A stretch of DNA of 64,000 nt from Thiohalocapsa sp. (GCA_028277725.1 JANQFX010000039.1:29697-93696); one strand, 5' to 3'. Shown: positions 1 to 9,705, numbered from the stretch's first letter. Numbers and translations are program-made. The notes: a model not told the origin generated them from the sequence alone.

Positions 1-357
1 GATGGTGAGCCCGAGCGCCGCGAGCTCCGCGAAGATACGCTCGTTGTCGGCGGCGGTGACGGTGTCGTCGAGCTCGATGTTGACGATGGACACGCCGCCA
101 CTGGAGGTGGACTCCAGCGTCTTGACCTCGGCGACCTCGCGTAGCGCGTCCTCCAGCTTCTTGGTCACGAGCGCTTCCACGCGCTCGGCCGTGGCGCCAG
201 GCACCACGGTGACGACCGTTGCGTTGCGGGTGGTGATGCGCGGGTCCTCGATGCGCGGGAGGCTCTGCCAGGCGGAGACGCCGGCGAGCAGCACCAGCGC
301 CAGGGTCAGCAGCAGCAGGTGCGTGTTGTGCAGCAGGCGGCGGGCGAAGGCGGCCAT
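1..357 (-). CDS. RND efflux permease, N-terminal part (cut by window edge)
   Basis: Only the first 119 codons are in the window; the gene runs off the left edge. The protein would be the inner-membrane proton-driven pump of a tripartite RND exporter. Visible are a first membrane helix (LLLLTLALVLLAGVSAW), the typical ED-PR box after it (LPRIEDPRI) and the start of the periplasmic porter domain (VVTVVPGATAERVE). The ATG lies one base after the stop of the adaptor gene upstream, so the two are translated from one operon. Hydrophobic versus heavy-metal RND subtype cannot be decided from this fragment. Confidence 0.88.
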   Translation of the reverse strand, partial: MAAFARRLLHNTHLLLLTLALVLLAGVSAWQSLPRIEDPRITTRNATVVTVVPGATAERVEALVTKKLEDALREVAEVKTLESTSSGGVSIVNIELDDTVTAADNERIFAELAALGLTI

Positions 358-358
358 A

Positions 359-1558
359 TCAGCGCTCCCCGAAGGCAAGCTGGCGCACCGACGCGGTTGT
401 GACGCGCACGAGCTGGCCCGGGACGACGCGGTGCAAGCCGGCGGTGACCACGGGCTCGCCGGGCGCTATGGCGCCGGCGACGTAGGCGCGCTCGCTCTCG
501 AGCTGGAGCACCTGAACCGGGCGCGCCTCCAGGCTGTGACTCGGTGCGGTCGGGCCTTGGCGGGCCGCAGCGTCGGCCGGTACCGCCACCAGCGCGCGCC
601 ACAGCCCACGCTCGCCGGCGCTCAGTGCGCTGATGGGCAGCCATAGACCGGCGGCAGCGCGGTGTTCGTGCAGCTCGAGACTCACCAGCTCGCCGGGGCG
701 CGGCGGGGCGCCCGTTGCCACCGACTCGAACAGCGCATCGACGGTGCGACTCGTCTCGGCCCGACGCGGCAGCACGGCGCGCAGACGGGCGCGAAGATCA
801 CCCTCGCGGAGTTCCAGCGTATAGACCCCGCCCGGCGCTAGCCCTGCGGCGAGGCGATCCGCGATGCCGATGCGGATGTCCGGCGGTGCGCCGTCCTGTA
901 GCTCCAGCACCGGCGTGCCGACGCCGAGCACCTGGCCCTCGTCCGCGAGTCGCGCGGTGATGACGCCGGCGTAGGGCGCCGCGAGGTCAGCCTTCGCAAG
1001 ATCCACGTCCACCGTCCCGATGCGCGCCTCCGCGAGCCGCAGGTTGGCCGCGGCGGCGCGCGCACCCTCGACAGCCTCATCAAGCGCTTGGCGCGTCACG
1101 GCGCCGTCCTCGACGGAGTCGCGAAAGCGTGCGGCCGTCGCCTCTGCCAGCGCGAGATCCGCCTCGGCGCTCGCCTGTGCAGCCGTCAGCTCCGCGCGGC
1201 GGGCCAGCAGCGCCGCCCGGTCGAGCCGCGCGAGGACAGCACCGGCCCGCACGGTGTCGCCCTCGCGCACCAGTACCTCCGCGAGCAGCCCGGGCTGCTC
1301 GAAGCCGACGCGGCTCAAGCGCCGGGCCTCGACACGGCCGGTGAAGGTGAGCACCGAGTCGTAGCCGTCCTCGAGCTCTGCCGGCAGCACCGGCACGGCG
1401 ATGGCGGGCTGCGGCTCGACCGCCGGGGCCGGTGGCGCTGCCGGCGCACCGGCGGTGGTTGCAAGTGCGAGCGCAACCGCGAGGAGTGTGCGACGCGTCG
1501 GCGGAAGTGCTGCATCCCTGCTGGCCAATGGCGCCGCGTGCCGGTCGCTCCGTTCCAC
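359..1558 (-). CDS. RND periplasmic adaptor (HlyD/MFP family)
   Basis: Periplasmic adaptor linking an RND pump to an outer-membrane channel. A signal-peptide-like stretch (RRTLLAVALALATTAGAPAA) is followed by the first lipoyl/beta-barrel half (LLAEVLVREGDTVRAG), an Ala/Glu-rich helical hairpin, the second lipoyl half and a C-terminal barrel. I place the start at a GTG at 1558, 40 bp from the divergent tetR start; an upstream ATG near 1621 would overlap tetR and is less likely. About 399 residues, normal for the family. It sits directly before the RND permease and probably answers to the divergent TetR. Confidence 0.8.
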   Translation of the reverse strand: MERSDRHAAPLASRDAALPPTRRTLLAVALALATTAGAPAAPPAPAVEPQPAIAVPVLPAELEDGYDSVLTFTGRVEARRLSRVGFEQPGLLAEVLVREGDTVRAGAVLARLDRAALLARRAELTAAQASAEADLALAEATAARFRDSVEDGAVTRQALDEAVEGARAAAANLRLAEARIGTVDVDLAKADLAAPYAGVITARLADEGQVLGVGTPVLELQDGAPPDIRIGIADRLAAGLAPGGVYTLELREGDLRARLRAVLPRRAETSRTVDALFESVATGAPPRPGELVSLELHEHRAAAGLWLPISALSAGERGLWRALVAVPADAAARQGPTAPSHSLEARPVQVLQLESERAYVAGAIAPGEPVVTAGLHRVVPGQLVRVTTASVRQLAFGER

Positions 1559-1598
1559 AGGTCGGCGGCGATGCCGCGTCGGCCAGGGAGTCCGCGAG

Positions 1599-2360
1599 AT
1601 GAGTGCGGCGGCTGCCACCATCGCCGGGCGTCCGGGCCGGCCGAAGAGCGAGGAGAAGCACGCTGCCATCCTGCAGGCCGCGAGCCGGCTCTTCCTGGAG
1701 CGGGGCCTCCAGGGCACCAGCATGGACCAGGTTGCGCGGGCCGCCGGCGTGTCGAAGCAGACCATCTACTCGCATTTCGACGGCAAAGAGGCACTGTTTC
1801 GCCGCTGCATCCGCTGCAAGGTGGAGAGTTACGGCTTCGACGGTGTGTCGGTGCCGGCCGGCGACGAGGCGCGGGCCGTGCTGTTTGCGGTGGCCAAGCG
1901 CTTCATGGGGCTCATCTTCGACCCCGAAGTGGTGGCCATGCACCGGGTGGTGATGGCCGAGGCTGCGGCGCATCCGCGCATCGCCGCGCTGTTCTTCGAA
2001 AGTGGCCCGGCCGCGACGCAGCGCACCGCGGCGTCGGTGCTGACCGAGCTGGTGCGTCGCGGCATGCTCCGGCCCCACGACACGGACGCGGCGTCCTGGC
2101 AGCTGCTCAACCTATGCTTCGGAAGCTTCCAAATGCGGCTCTTGCTGCACCTGATCGACAGCGTACCGCCGGCGGAGCTGGATGCGCACCTCAGACGCGC
2201 CATCGCCGACTTCGTCCGCCTGCTGCACGGTGCGGAGTCCCCGGCCGACACCGGGCCATCCGACCCGCGAACCAGTTTCGGTGGACTCTTGCTGGTCGGC
2301 CGCCGAGCGCCGCAGGACCGCTTCCTGGACTGTTGTCGACGCTCCCTACCTCGCGCCTAG
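1599..2360 (+). CDS. TetR/AcrR family regulator of the adjacent RND operon
   Basis: A 253-residue one-component repressor. The N-terminal helix-turn-helix is clear at about residues 12-62 (AILQAASRLFLERG, then SMDQVARAAGVSKQTIYSHF), followed by an all-helical ligand domain of the AcrR C-terminal type. It is divergent from the adaptor/RND genes, the usual place for the local repressor of such a pump. The last ~30 residues are Pro/Arg-rich and resemble read-through sequence, so the ancestral stop may lie earlier. No convincing operator palindrome was found in the 40-bp gap. Confidence 0.88.
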   Translation: MSAAAATIAGRPGRPKSEEKHAAILQAASRLFLERGLQGTSMDQVARAAGVSKQTIYSHFDGKEALFRRCIRCKVESYGFDGVSVPAGDEARAVLFAVAKRFMGLIFDPEVVAMHRVVMAEAAAHPRIAALFFESGPAATQRTAASVLTELVRRGMLRPHDTDAASWQLLNLCFGSFQMRLLLHLIDSVPPAELDAHLRRAIADFVRLLHGAESPADTGPSDPRTSFGGLLLVGRRAPQDRFLDCCRRSLPRA

Positions 2361-2393
2361 CGACAAGTCTCGACCCAGTGCGGTGTAGGGCAT

Positions 2394-2427
2394 CGGTTGC
2401 GGAGCTGTTTGCTCCTCACGACAACCG
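2394..2427. terminator. Possible bidirectional terminator hairpin
   Basis: Between the convergent tetR and DUF5996 genes lies a nested inverted repeat: outer arms CGGTTG (2394-2399) and CAACCG (2422-2427), inner arms GGAGC (2401-2405) and GCTCC (2411-2415) around TGTTT. There is no strong T run, so the terminator role is inferred from position only. Confidence 0.35.
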
Positions 2428-2571
2428 AAACGATGGTCGAATCGGTGCGATCCACGCAGCGAGTCCGGCGCTGGACAAGTGGCCGCCGCGATCTCTGTCG
2501 GCCGTTAGGTTGACGCATAGGGTCCCATGTGCTGCCCGTTGCCTCCTCGCCAAGGGCAGGCAATGCCGCTA

Positions 2572-3513
2572 TCAGGTCGGCGGGACCGGCTCGCGCTCCA
2601 GCCGCGCGCGGTCCCAGCCGGCCAGGTCCGCGGCCGCCTCATAGGTGGACTGGAGGAAGGCGAGCAGCACCGCGTCCGGATCGGCAGCGGTGCGCACGAC
2701 ATCGTATGGGAGCAGGAACTCGCCCGCCGTCTTGTGGAAATGGGCCTCGGAGGGCTGAACCTCAGCGTCGCCAAATCCAGCAGGGGCCGGATACGCGTAG
2801 GAATAGAAGGCCGCATGGTCGATTGGCCCGCCGCCCGGCCAGAAACCGGCGCTACTGACCTCGTGGCTGTACGCCTCACGCGTGACCGGGTCCGGCAGAT
2901 GGGGCACACCGCCCGGGTGCTCCGGTGCCGGGCGGCCGGAGAATCGCGTCACCGCTAGGTCATTGCTGCCCCAGAAGAAGTGCACGGGGCTGCACTTGCC
3001 GATGAAGCGGGCGCGAAAGGCCTGGAAGACCCGGTCCGCCTGCAGCAGCACCCGCCAGTAGCGGTTGGCGTACTCGGCATCGTAGGCGGCGTGAATCCGG
3101 TCCTGGCTGAAGGGGATCGGATCCGGGATCTCGTTGGGCAGTCCGTGGATCTGCACCGAAATACCGAGTTCGGCAAGAACCCCCATCAGTTGTGCGTAGA
3201 AGTCCGCGACAGACATCGGAACCAACGGCAGGACCCGCGTCTGACCGTCACTGACGGAGACCAGGAGCCGGTGATCGACGAAGTCGAAGTCGATCTGGAA
3301 CTGCCGCTGGCGATCCGGTATCGGCGAGGTGCTTAGGCCGCGCGCGGTGACATAGAGCGTCACGTGCCAGGAATGGTTGATCCAGGGTGAATTGGCCAGC
3401 CGGACCTTGCCGACCAGCTGCGTCCATAGATGCAGGGTCCTGCAGGTATCCGACCAGGCCGCGTGGGGAAGCTCTGGCCAAGCCGCTGGTGACAACTGGG
3501 TCTCGGTGCTCAT
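2572..3513 (-). CDS. DUF5996 family protein
   Basis: A 313-residue soluble protein of the DUF5996 family, which has no established function. Family-like features are an N-terminal block (LHLWTQLVGKVRL, then NHSWHVTLYVTARGL), the central DAEYANRYWRVLLQ segment and the conserved HFFWGSNDLAVTRFSGR stretch, followed by a Pro/Gly-rich C-terminal half with an EFLLPYD motif. No signal peptide or membrane helix. It is convergent with tetR and stands alone, so context gives no role. Confidence 0.75.
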   Translation of the reverse strand: MSTETQLSPAAWPELPHAAWSDTCRTLHLWTQLVGKVRLANSPWINHSWHVTLYVTARGLSTSPIPDRQRQFQIDFDFVDHRLLVSVSDGQTRVLPLVPMSVADFYAQLMGVLAELGISVQIHGLPNEIPDPIPFSQDRIHAAYDAEYANRYWRVLLQADRVFQAFRARFIGKCSPVHFFWGSNDLAVTRFSGRPAPEHPGGVPHLPDPVTREAYSHEVSSAGFWPGGGPIDHAAFYSYAYPAPAGFGDAEVQPSEAHFHKTAGEFLLPYDVVRTAADPDAVLLAFLQSTYEAAADLAGWDRARLEREPVPPT

Positions 3514-3726
3514 GCAGGCCTTCTCGTGTTGTTGCGACCAAGTCAGAGGCTCGAGTCCCTGAAGCTAAGGTCGAGATCAGTTCGGCGACCGTCCGATGAA
3601 GCTCTGTCACGCGGGATCATAGGGTGTAGTGCATCGTCGAGGCCATGGCGTCGAGCAACAGGTGAACTGCCTCGTGACTGTCGGCTCGGAACCGCGTCCA
3701 CGCGCTCAGCGGGCGCAGGCATCGTT

Positions 3727-4473
3727 CTACGGCAAGTCTGCGAGTGCCCGCAGGATCGCGGCGGGTTCAACCCGCTCGCGGTAGTTCGTATCGGCATACG
3801 CAAAGCGGACGAGGCCAGCCCGGTCGATAATGTAGGTCGCCGGCACCGGCAGTACATAGCGGCCCTCGCCGTTGTACTCGGCCAGATCGAGGTCGAAGTT
3901 GCGCTTGTAGACATCGACCAGCTCGGGCGGCACCTCGAAGTAGAGTCCGTACGCCTGCATGACCGAGCTATCCAGGTCGCTTAGAATCTCGAATGGATAA
4001 CCGTCCTGCTGTACTTGTTCCAGCGACTTGTCAGGAGTCTGCGGGGTGATCGCCACGAGCCTTCCGCCAGCCTGCTCTATGGCCGCGAGACTCTGTGACA
4101 GGCCACGCAGCTGCAGGTTGCAGTAGGGACACCAGGCTCCGCGATAGAACGTGAGCACGACGGGGCCGTCGGCGAACAGATCCTCAGACCGAACCGTTTC
4201 GCCCTTCGCATTCGTCAGCGCAAACGCCGGCGCTGGGTCACCGACTGCGAGGCCGGGTTCCGACATGGCCGCAGCGAGCTCTTCTGTCGCGGCGGCCATG
4301 ACCGCTCTGTCCGCGTCGCTGATGGCCGGGCCTTTGCCCGAATCGCGCTCTGCCATGAAGGCCGTTTTCGCGGCCTGATAGCTCGGGATCGCAGCCTCGT
4401 CTGCCGCGGATACCCACATCGCCGGGCCCAGCAGGGCGGCACCGATCATCACGGGCAAGTGCGTTTTTGACAC
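3727..4473 (-). CDS. Exported peroxiredoxin-like (AhpC/TSA) thiol protein
   Basis: A thioredoxin-fold protein of the AhpC/TSA superfamily, probably reducing peroxides or acting as a thiol oxidoreductase outside the cytoplasm. A GTG start at 4473 is chosen because AGGAGG lies just upstream and gives a signal peptide (LPVMIGAALLGPAMWVSAADE). The redox site is FYRGAWCPYCNLQL in a typical Prx-like2 setting; the fold continues with LVAITPQTP and a C-terminal YADTNYRERVEP. About 248 residues. It is divergent from phoX with 194 bp between the starts. Confidence 0.82.
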   Translation of the reverse strand: MSKTHLPVMIGAALLGPAMWVSAADEAAIPSYQAAKTAFMAERDSGKGPAISDADRAVMAAATEELAAAMSEPGLAVGDPAPAFALTNAKGETVRSEDLFADGPVVLTFYRGAWCPYCNLQLRGLSQSLAAIEQAGGRLVAITPQTPDKSLEQVQQDGYPFEILSDLDSSVMQAYGLYFEVPPELVDVYKRNFDLDLAEYNGEGRYVLPVPATYIIDRAGLVRFAYADTNYRERVEPAAILRALADLP

Positions 4474-4667
4474 GAGGCCTCCTGAAGCAGTGGGTCTGAC
4501 ATGGTCGTAGGAAGTGAGATACCAATCCGGACCGAGATGAGGTCGAGGATCTTTCGCGGTTGCTGCGATCGCAACGGAATCGTCACAGTCGCCCAGTATG
4601 TTGATGCGCTGACCGCTCCATGCCTCATCGAGAGTCCCTTTGGCCTGAACAACGAGAGATGCTGCCC

Positions 4668-6704
4668 ATGAGCCGCTCGGTACCCGATTCTTCCAGCCGC
4701 GCCGAGTACTTCGAGGCGCTTGAAGATACGTCCGTGAACCCGTCCGATGCACCGACCTTGGGCGACCTGATACACGCCCGGCTGAGCCGCCGTGGCCTGC
4801 TCAAAGGTGCCCTCGGCCTGACCGCGGTCGGCGCGCTGGCGGCATCGCCCTTTCCGCTGCCGGCCGCCGAGGGCGCTGAAGCCACCGCTGACGCTCCGAG
4901 CACCGGCGACGCCGGCGGCGATCGCTTCGGCTTCGACGAGATCGCCCATGGCGTCGATGAGACCCATCACGTGGCCCCCGGCTACAGCGCCGACGTCCTG
5001 ATCCGGTGGGGCGATCGGGTGCTGGCCGATGCGCCGGAGTTCAGCCCGACGGCCCAGAGCGCTGACGCCCAGGTCAAGCAGTTCGGCTACAACAACGACT
5101 TCATCGGCTATGTCCCGCTGCCGCCGGGCTCGGACAACGCCGAGCACGGCCTGCTCTGCATCAACCACGAGTACACCAACGAGGCGGTCATGTTCCCCGG
5201 CCTCGGCGACTATGCGGAGGACTTCAGCAACGCCCGGGCCGAGCTCGCCGAGATCGAGATGGCCTGCACCGGCGGCTCGATCATCGAGGTGCGCAAGAAA
5301 GGCGGCAAGTGGACGGTGGTGCCGGACAGCCGCTATGCGCGCCGCATCACGGCCCTGGATACGCCGATGCAGTTGTCCGGGCCCGCCGCCGGCCACGAGC
5401 GCCTGAAGACCAGCGCCGATCCGACCGGTACCCGGGTCGTCGGCACGGTCAACAACTGTGCCGGCGGCATCACACCCTGGGGCACCTACCTGATGGCCGA
5501 GGAGAACTTCCACTACTACTTCATCGGCGATGTCGAAGGCCATCCGGAGCAGGCCAACTACACCCGCTACGGCATCCCCGGCAACCGCTTTCCCTGGGGT
5601 CGATTCGACCGGCGCTTCGACATCAATGCGGAGCCCAACGAGGCCAATCGCTTCGGCTGGATCGTCGAGGTCGACCCGCTGGATCCGGCCTCCACCCCGA
5701 TCAAGCGCACGGCCCTGGGGCGCTTCAAGCATGAGGGGGCGGAATCCGTGGTCAACAAGGATGGTCGGCTCGTGCTCTACTCCGGTGATGATCAGCGCTT
5801 CGAGTTTCTGTACAGGTTCGTGACCAGCGGCAAGGTCGACCCCGACAACCGCGAGGCGAACAAGGATCTGCTCGACGACGGCACGCTGTCTGTCGCCCGG
5901 TTTGCCGAGGACGGCACCCTGACCTGGCTGCCGCTGGTGCACGGACAAGGCCCGCTGACCGCCGAGCATGGCTTCATCTCGCAGGCCGATGTCCTGATCG
6001 AGGCCCGCCGTGCCGCCACCCTGCTGGGCGCCACGCCGATGGACCGGCCCGAGGACGTCGAGCCGAGCCCGGTCAGCGGCAAGGTCTATGTCATGTTGAC
6101 CAACAACAGCAAGCGCGGCATCGAGGACCAGCCGGGTACCGATGCGGCCAACCCGCGCGCGGAAAACCTTTGGGGCCATGTCCTCGAGATCACGGCCGCC
6201 GACGGCGACCACGCCGCCGAGACCGCCCGCTGGGAGATCATGGTCCGCGCCGGCAACCCCGGCGACGACGCCGTTGCGGCGCGTTGGAACCCGGCGACCA
6301 GCGAGAACGGCTGGTTTGCCTGCCCAGACAACTGCGCCGTCGATCCGGCCGGCCGGCTCTGGGTCAGCACCGATCAGGGCAACAACTGGAAGGCCGCCTC
6401 CGGCACCGCCGACGGCGTGTGGGCCTTGGAGACCGAAGGCGCCCGCCGCGGCACCGGCAAGATGTTCTTCCGCGTGCCCGTGGGCGCGGAGATGTGCGGC
6501 CCGCGCTTCACGCCGGACGGCAGGACACTGTTCGTTACCGTGCAGCATCCGGCGACCGACGGCACCATCGACTATCCCGGCTTCGCGCGTGCCTCCACCT
6601 TCGAGGACCCGGCAACGCGCTGGCCCGACTTCCAGCCCGAGATGCCGCCACGGCCGTCGGTGGTTGTCATCACCAAGGACGACGGTGGAGCAATCGGCGG
6701 CTGA
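4668..6704 (+). CDS. phoX: PhoX-type alkaline phosphatase (DUF839), Tat-exported
   Basis: Calcium/iron-dependent periplasmic phosphatase releasing phosphate from organic esters. The precursor has a Tat signal after an ~38-residue lead (SRRGLLKGALGLTAVGALAAS), then the DUF839 beta-propeller: GYSADVLIRWGD, FGYNNDFIGYVPL, LLCINHEYTNEAVMFPG, NNCAGGITPWGTYLMAEENF and YSGDDQRFEFLYRF. These are the family's metal- and substrate-binding blocks. ATG 4668 is preferred over 4659 because GAGAG sits about 10 bases before it. About 678 residues, normal for PhoX. No clear Pho box was found upstream. The next gene is a phytase-like esterase. Confidence 0.9.
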   Translation: MSRSVPDSSSRAEYFEALEDTSVNPSDAPTLGDLIHARLSRRGLLKGALGLTAVGALAASPFPLPAAEGAEATADAPSTGDAGGDRFGFDEIAHGVDETHHVAPGYSADVLIRWGDRVLADAPEFSPTAQSADAQVKQFGYNNDFIGYVPLPPGSDNAEHGLLCINHEYTNEAVMFPGLGDYAEDFSNARAELAEIEMACTGGSIIEVRKKGGKWTVVPDSRYARRITALDTPMQLSGPAAGHERLKTSADPTGTRVVGTVNNCAGGITPWGTYLMAEENFHYYFIGDVEGHPEQANYTRYGIPGNRFPWGRFDRRFDINAEPNEANRFGWIVEVDPLDPASTPIKRTALGRFKHEGAESVVNKDGRLVLYSGDDQRFEFLYRFVTSGKVDPDNREANKDLLDDGTLSVARFAEDGTLTWLPLVHGQGPLTAEHGFISQADVLIEARRAATLLGATPMDRPEDVEPSPVSGKVYVMLTNNSKRGIEDQPGTDAANPRAENLWGHVLEITAADGDHAAETARWEIMVRAGNPGDDAVAARWNPATSENGWFACPDNCAVDPAGRLWVSTDQGNNWKAASGTADGVWALETEGARRGTGKMFFRVPVGAEMCGPRFTPDGRTLFVTVQHPATDGTIDYPGFARASTFEDPATRWPDFQPEMPPRPSVVVITKDDGGAIGG

Positions 6705-7003
6705 GGACTGGATCGCCCCTGTTGCTGCTGGCGGGGCCGGCGGCTCATTTCTGTGGTCTGTCACCCAATGCGGCATCTTCGCCTGAGGTATCGCAGGCTT
6801 CATCGCCGCGCAGGAGCTGCTGAACAAGCCGTAGCAGGTCGGCCGCTCTTCGGTCGATGAGGGCCCAGCCGTGGCGGCTTGTGCGCTGCGGTTGGCCGGT
6901 CGATAGGTCCGAGGTCCGCAGCTGGTTCAGGCGCCGGCTTCATCGAACCGAAACCTTGTGGGGATAGACTGCGGACGCCGATCCTCGACCTAGGAGCGCA
7001 GCC

Positions 7004-8245
7004 ATGAACATCCGCGCCGCAAGCCTGGTAACCCTTGCCCTGCTGCCTTTGACGATAGGCCCGACGCCGGCATCGCCGACCTTGGTCGGCTTCGCTTCAC
7101 TGCCGGCGGATAGCTTCATCCCCGGCCCGACCTCGGGCCGATTCCTCACCGGACGGGAGATCAACGATCGGCCTATTCCCTTCCCCGGGCAGCAGCCCGT
7201 TCAGGGCTTCTCGGCGATCGTCCAGGGCACCGACGGCCGTTACCTCGGCATGTCCGACAACGGCTTCGGCGCCCAGACGAATTCGGCCGACGCCCTATTG
7301 CTGGTCCACGAACTGGACATTGACTTTCGCACCGAGAACGGTGGAAGCGGCACCGTAAAACGGTTGAACAGCACCCCGCTGTCCGACCCTCGCGACCTGA
7401 TCAACTTCCCCATCGTCGCCGAAGGGGCCGCCTATCCCAACGGCGCCAACGACATCCCAGTGGACCCGGCCGTCGCCAACGGGAGGCTGCTCACCGGGGC
7501 GGATTTCGATATCGAGTCCTTCCGTCGGGACGGTGACGGCAACTTCTGGTTCGGCGACGAATTCGGCCCCTTCCTGCTGCGGACCAATGCAAGCTTCGAG
7601 GTGATCGCCGAGCCGTTGCCGACGCCCGGGGTGCAGTCACCCCAGAACCCCTTCCTTGGCGCAGGCACGCCCAACCTCCCCGCCAGCCGCGGCTACGAGG
7701 GAATGGCCATCAGCCCGGATCTAAGCACTCTGTATCCGATGCTGGAGGGGACGGTGGACGGCGACCCCGCTGGCACACTACGCATCCAGCAAGTGGACGT
7801 GGCCACCGGTGCCTTCACCGGCAAGCAATGGCTGTATTCGCTGGACCCCGGGGGCGTAGCCATCGGCGACTTCACCCGGGTCAACGACCGGGCGTTCCTG
7901 GTCATCGAGCGCGACGGTAACCAAGGCGCTAACGCGCGGCACAAGAAGGTGTATTTGGTGGACTTCGGCCGGGTGGACGACAACGGCCAGCTCATCAAGA
8001 CCGAGCTGGCGGACCTGCTGGCCATCAATGACCCCTTCGACCTGAACCGAGACGGCAACACCCTATTCCGCTTCCCCTTCGTGACCATCGAGAGCGTCTT
8101 GCCCATCGACCCCTTTACCCTGCTCATCTCCAACGACAACAATTACCCGTTCAGCATCGGTCGCGGGTCGGACATCGACAACACCGAGTTCATCCTGCTC
8201 CGAATCGACCGACCCCTGAGCCTACCGCTGCCGGCAACGCGATAG
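7004..8245 (+). CDS. Exported esterase-like phytase family protein
   Basis: A 413-residue secreted beta-propeller protein of the esterase-like phytase family (Pfam 13449 type), proposed to hydrolyse phosphate or other esters. An N-terminal signal peptide (LVTLALLPLTIGPTPASP) is followed by GFSAIVQGTDGRYLGMSDNG, GADFDIESFRRDGDGNFWFGDEFGPF and SRGYEGMAISPDLSTLYPMLEG, the typical propeller strands. It is 299 bp downstream of phoX on the same strand, so a shared phosphate-scavenging role is plausible. Substrate is not predictable from sequence. Confidence 0.8.
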   Translation: MNIRAASLVTLALLPLTIGPTPASPTLVGFASLPADSFIPGPTSGRFLTGREINDRPIPFPGQQPVQGFSAIVQGTDGRYLGMSDNGFGAQTNSADALLLVHELDIDFRTENGGSGTVKRLNSTPLSDPRDLINFPIVAEGAAYPNGANDIPVDPAVANGRLLTGADFDIESFRRDGDGNFWFGDEFGPFLLRTNASFEVIAEPLPTPGVQSPQNPFLGAGTPNLPASRGYEGMAISPDLSTLYPMLEGTVDGDPAGTLRIQQVDVATGAFTGKQWLYSLDPGGVAIGDFTRVNDRAFLVIERDGNQGANARHKKVYLVDFGRVDDNGQLIKTELADLLAINDPFDLNRDGNTLFRFPFVTIESVLPIDPFTLLISNDNNYPFSIGRGSDIDNTEFILLRIDRPLSLPLPATR

Positions 8246-8249
8246 CTGC

Positions 8250-8594
8250 CCCGACGGTCTTGCCAACGTCGACTTGGTCGTGATCCGCTAGCCCGAGCCG
8301 CCAGATGGGAAGGTCTCCGACACGGAACCCGGCGTCTCCGTCCTCTACGGCCGCTGCCTGCACCGCGGCGCCCCACTCTCCGACGGCCATGTGCGCGGCG
8401 ATGACCTCATCTGCGGCGTGCACAACTGGGACTACCGCTACCGCACCGGCATCAGTGCCTACAACCCGGAGGAGCGCCTCGCCCGGTTTACCGCCTGGGT
8501 CGACGACCACCAGGTCTGGGTGGACGCCGACGAGATCGCAGCCTGGGAGCGCGACAACCCGCAGTCCTACAACCGGGATGTGAGGTTGGATTGA
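8250..8594 (+). pseudogene. Remnant of a Rieske [2Fe-2S] domain protein
   Basis: The plus strand encodes the tail of a Rieske protein without its beginning. Both cluster motifs survive: LYGRCLHRGAPLSDGH and DDLICGVHNWDY, i.e. C-x-H and C-x2-H at normal spacing. The tail (RFTAWVDDHQVWVDADE) ends at a TGA at 8592-8594. Upstream the same frame reads NVDLVVIR and then a TAG at 8289-8291, and no start or preceding domain is present. It follows the phytase-like gene by a few bases, suggesting the missing 5' part was deleted. A reading from the internal GTG at 8391 would lack the first cysteine motif. Confidence 0.7.
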
Positions 8595-8784
8595 GTGGGG
8601 CAGCCGCCGAGCGTTCACGCCAAGGTGCAACGGCCGACGACGGTCCGAGCCTGGTGGAGATCCGCTCCGACTCGGAGCTGGTATGACGGCCTTGTGCCTT
8701 GCGCCCAGCGTCCGACACCGTTCCGATCCGGCCTCTTTGGTGCCTCATCCCAAGGCGCAACAAGCCAGCCGGCGACCCTGGACG

Positions 8785-9705
8785 TCAGTATTTCTGAGGC
8801 ACATAGAGGTTGTCCGGCAGGGTCTTGCGGTCGTAGTCCGGGTTGAAGACGCGATCGGGCAGGCTGACGGTCTCGCCGGGGATGTCCTCGTACGGGATCT
8901 GATCCAGCAAGTGCTGGATGCAGTTGAGCCGGGCGCGCTTCTTGTTGTTGCCCTCGACGATGAACCAGGGCGCCTCGGGGATGTTGGTGCGCTCGAAGAT
9001 CTCCTCCTTGGCCTTGGTGTACTGCTCCCAGCGCACGCGTGATTGCAGGTCCATCGGGCTCAGTTTCCATTGTTTGAGCGGGTCGTGGATGCGCATCAGG
9101 AAGCGCAGCTGCTGCTCCTCGTCCGTGATGGAGAACCAGTACTTGATGACCCTGATGCCCGAGCGCACCAGCATGCGCTCGAACTCCGGCACGTCCTGGA
9201 AGAACTGCTCCACCTGGTCGTCCGTTGCGAAGCCCATGACCCGCTCGACGCCGGAGCGGTTGTACCAAGAGCGGTCGAACAGCACGATCTCGCCGCCGGC
9301 GGGCAGGTGCGGCACATAGCGTTGGAAGTACCACTGGGTCTTCTCGCGGTCGTTCGGCGCCGGCAGCGCCACCACGCGCACCACACGCGGGTTGAGGCGT
9401 TGGGTGATGCGCTTGATGACACCGCCCTTACCGGCCGCATCCCGCCCCTCGAAGATGACCAGGATCTTCTCGCCGGTGACCTGTACCCAATCCTGCAGCT
9501 TGATCAGCTCCGACTGCAGCGTCAGCAGGGCGCGGAAGTAGTCCTTGCCATCGATACCCGACGGGCGCTTACGCTTGTAGATCTTGCGCAACTCCATGGA
9601 CAGCGCCGGCTCGGAGATCTCGAGCTCGTAGTCCTCGTCCAGGGTGTCCTCCAACTCGGCCTCGAGCCAGTCCTTGATGTCGGTTCTGTCGTCTGCATCG
9701 CTCAT
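8785..9705 (-). CDS. ppk2: Polyphosphate kinase 2
   Basis: Makes or consumes nucleoside triphosphates using polyphosphate. The 306-residue protein is a single-domain class I PPK2: Walker A-like VIFEGRDAAGKGG (about residues 84-96), FDRSWYNRSGVERVMGF (about 143-160) and a lid/arginine region with HDPLKQWKLSPMD. ATG 9705 is preceded by GGAGA at good spacing. The gene lies after the fba terminator and is read separately. Close to phoX and the phytase-like gene, it adds a polyphosphate storage element to the phosphate theme. Confidence 0.93.
   Translation of the reverse strand: MSDADDRTDIKDWLEAELEDTLDEDYELEISEPALSMELRKIYKRKRPSGIDGKDYFRALLTLQSELIKLQDWVQVTGEKILVIFEGRDAAGKGGVIKRITQRLNPRVVRVVALPAPNDREKTQWYFQRYVPHLPAGGEIVLFDRSWYNRSGVERVMGFATDDQVEQFFQDVPEFERMLVRSGIRVIKYWFSITDEEQQLRFLMRIHDPLKQWKLSPMDLQSRVRWEQYTKAKEEIFERTNIPEAPWFIVEGNNKKRARLNCIQHLLDQIPYEDIPGETVSLPDRVFNPDYDRKTLPDNLYVPQKY

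Noticed and set aside
4474..4667. Pho box upstream of phoX
   Set aside because: No tandem CTGTCAT-like repeats were found; the palindrome TGCGATCGCA at 4564-4573 is not a Pho site.
4449..6827. A 792-codon open frame on the minus strand opposite phoX
   Set aside because: It lies antisense to a clear PhoX gene; long shadow frames are expected in high-GC DNA and its protein has no recognisable features.
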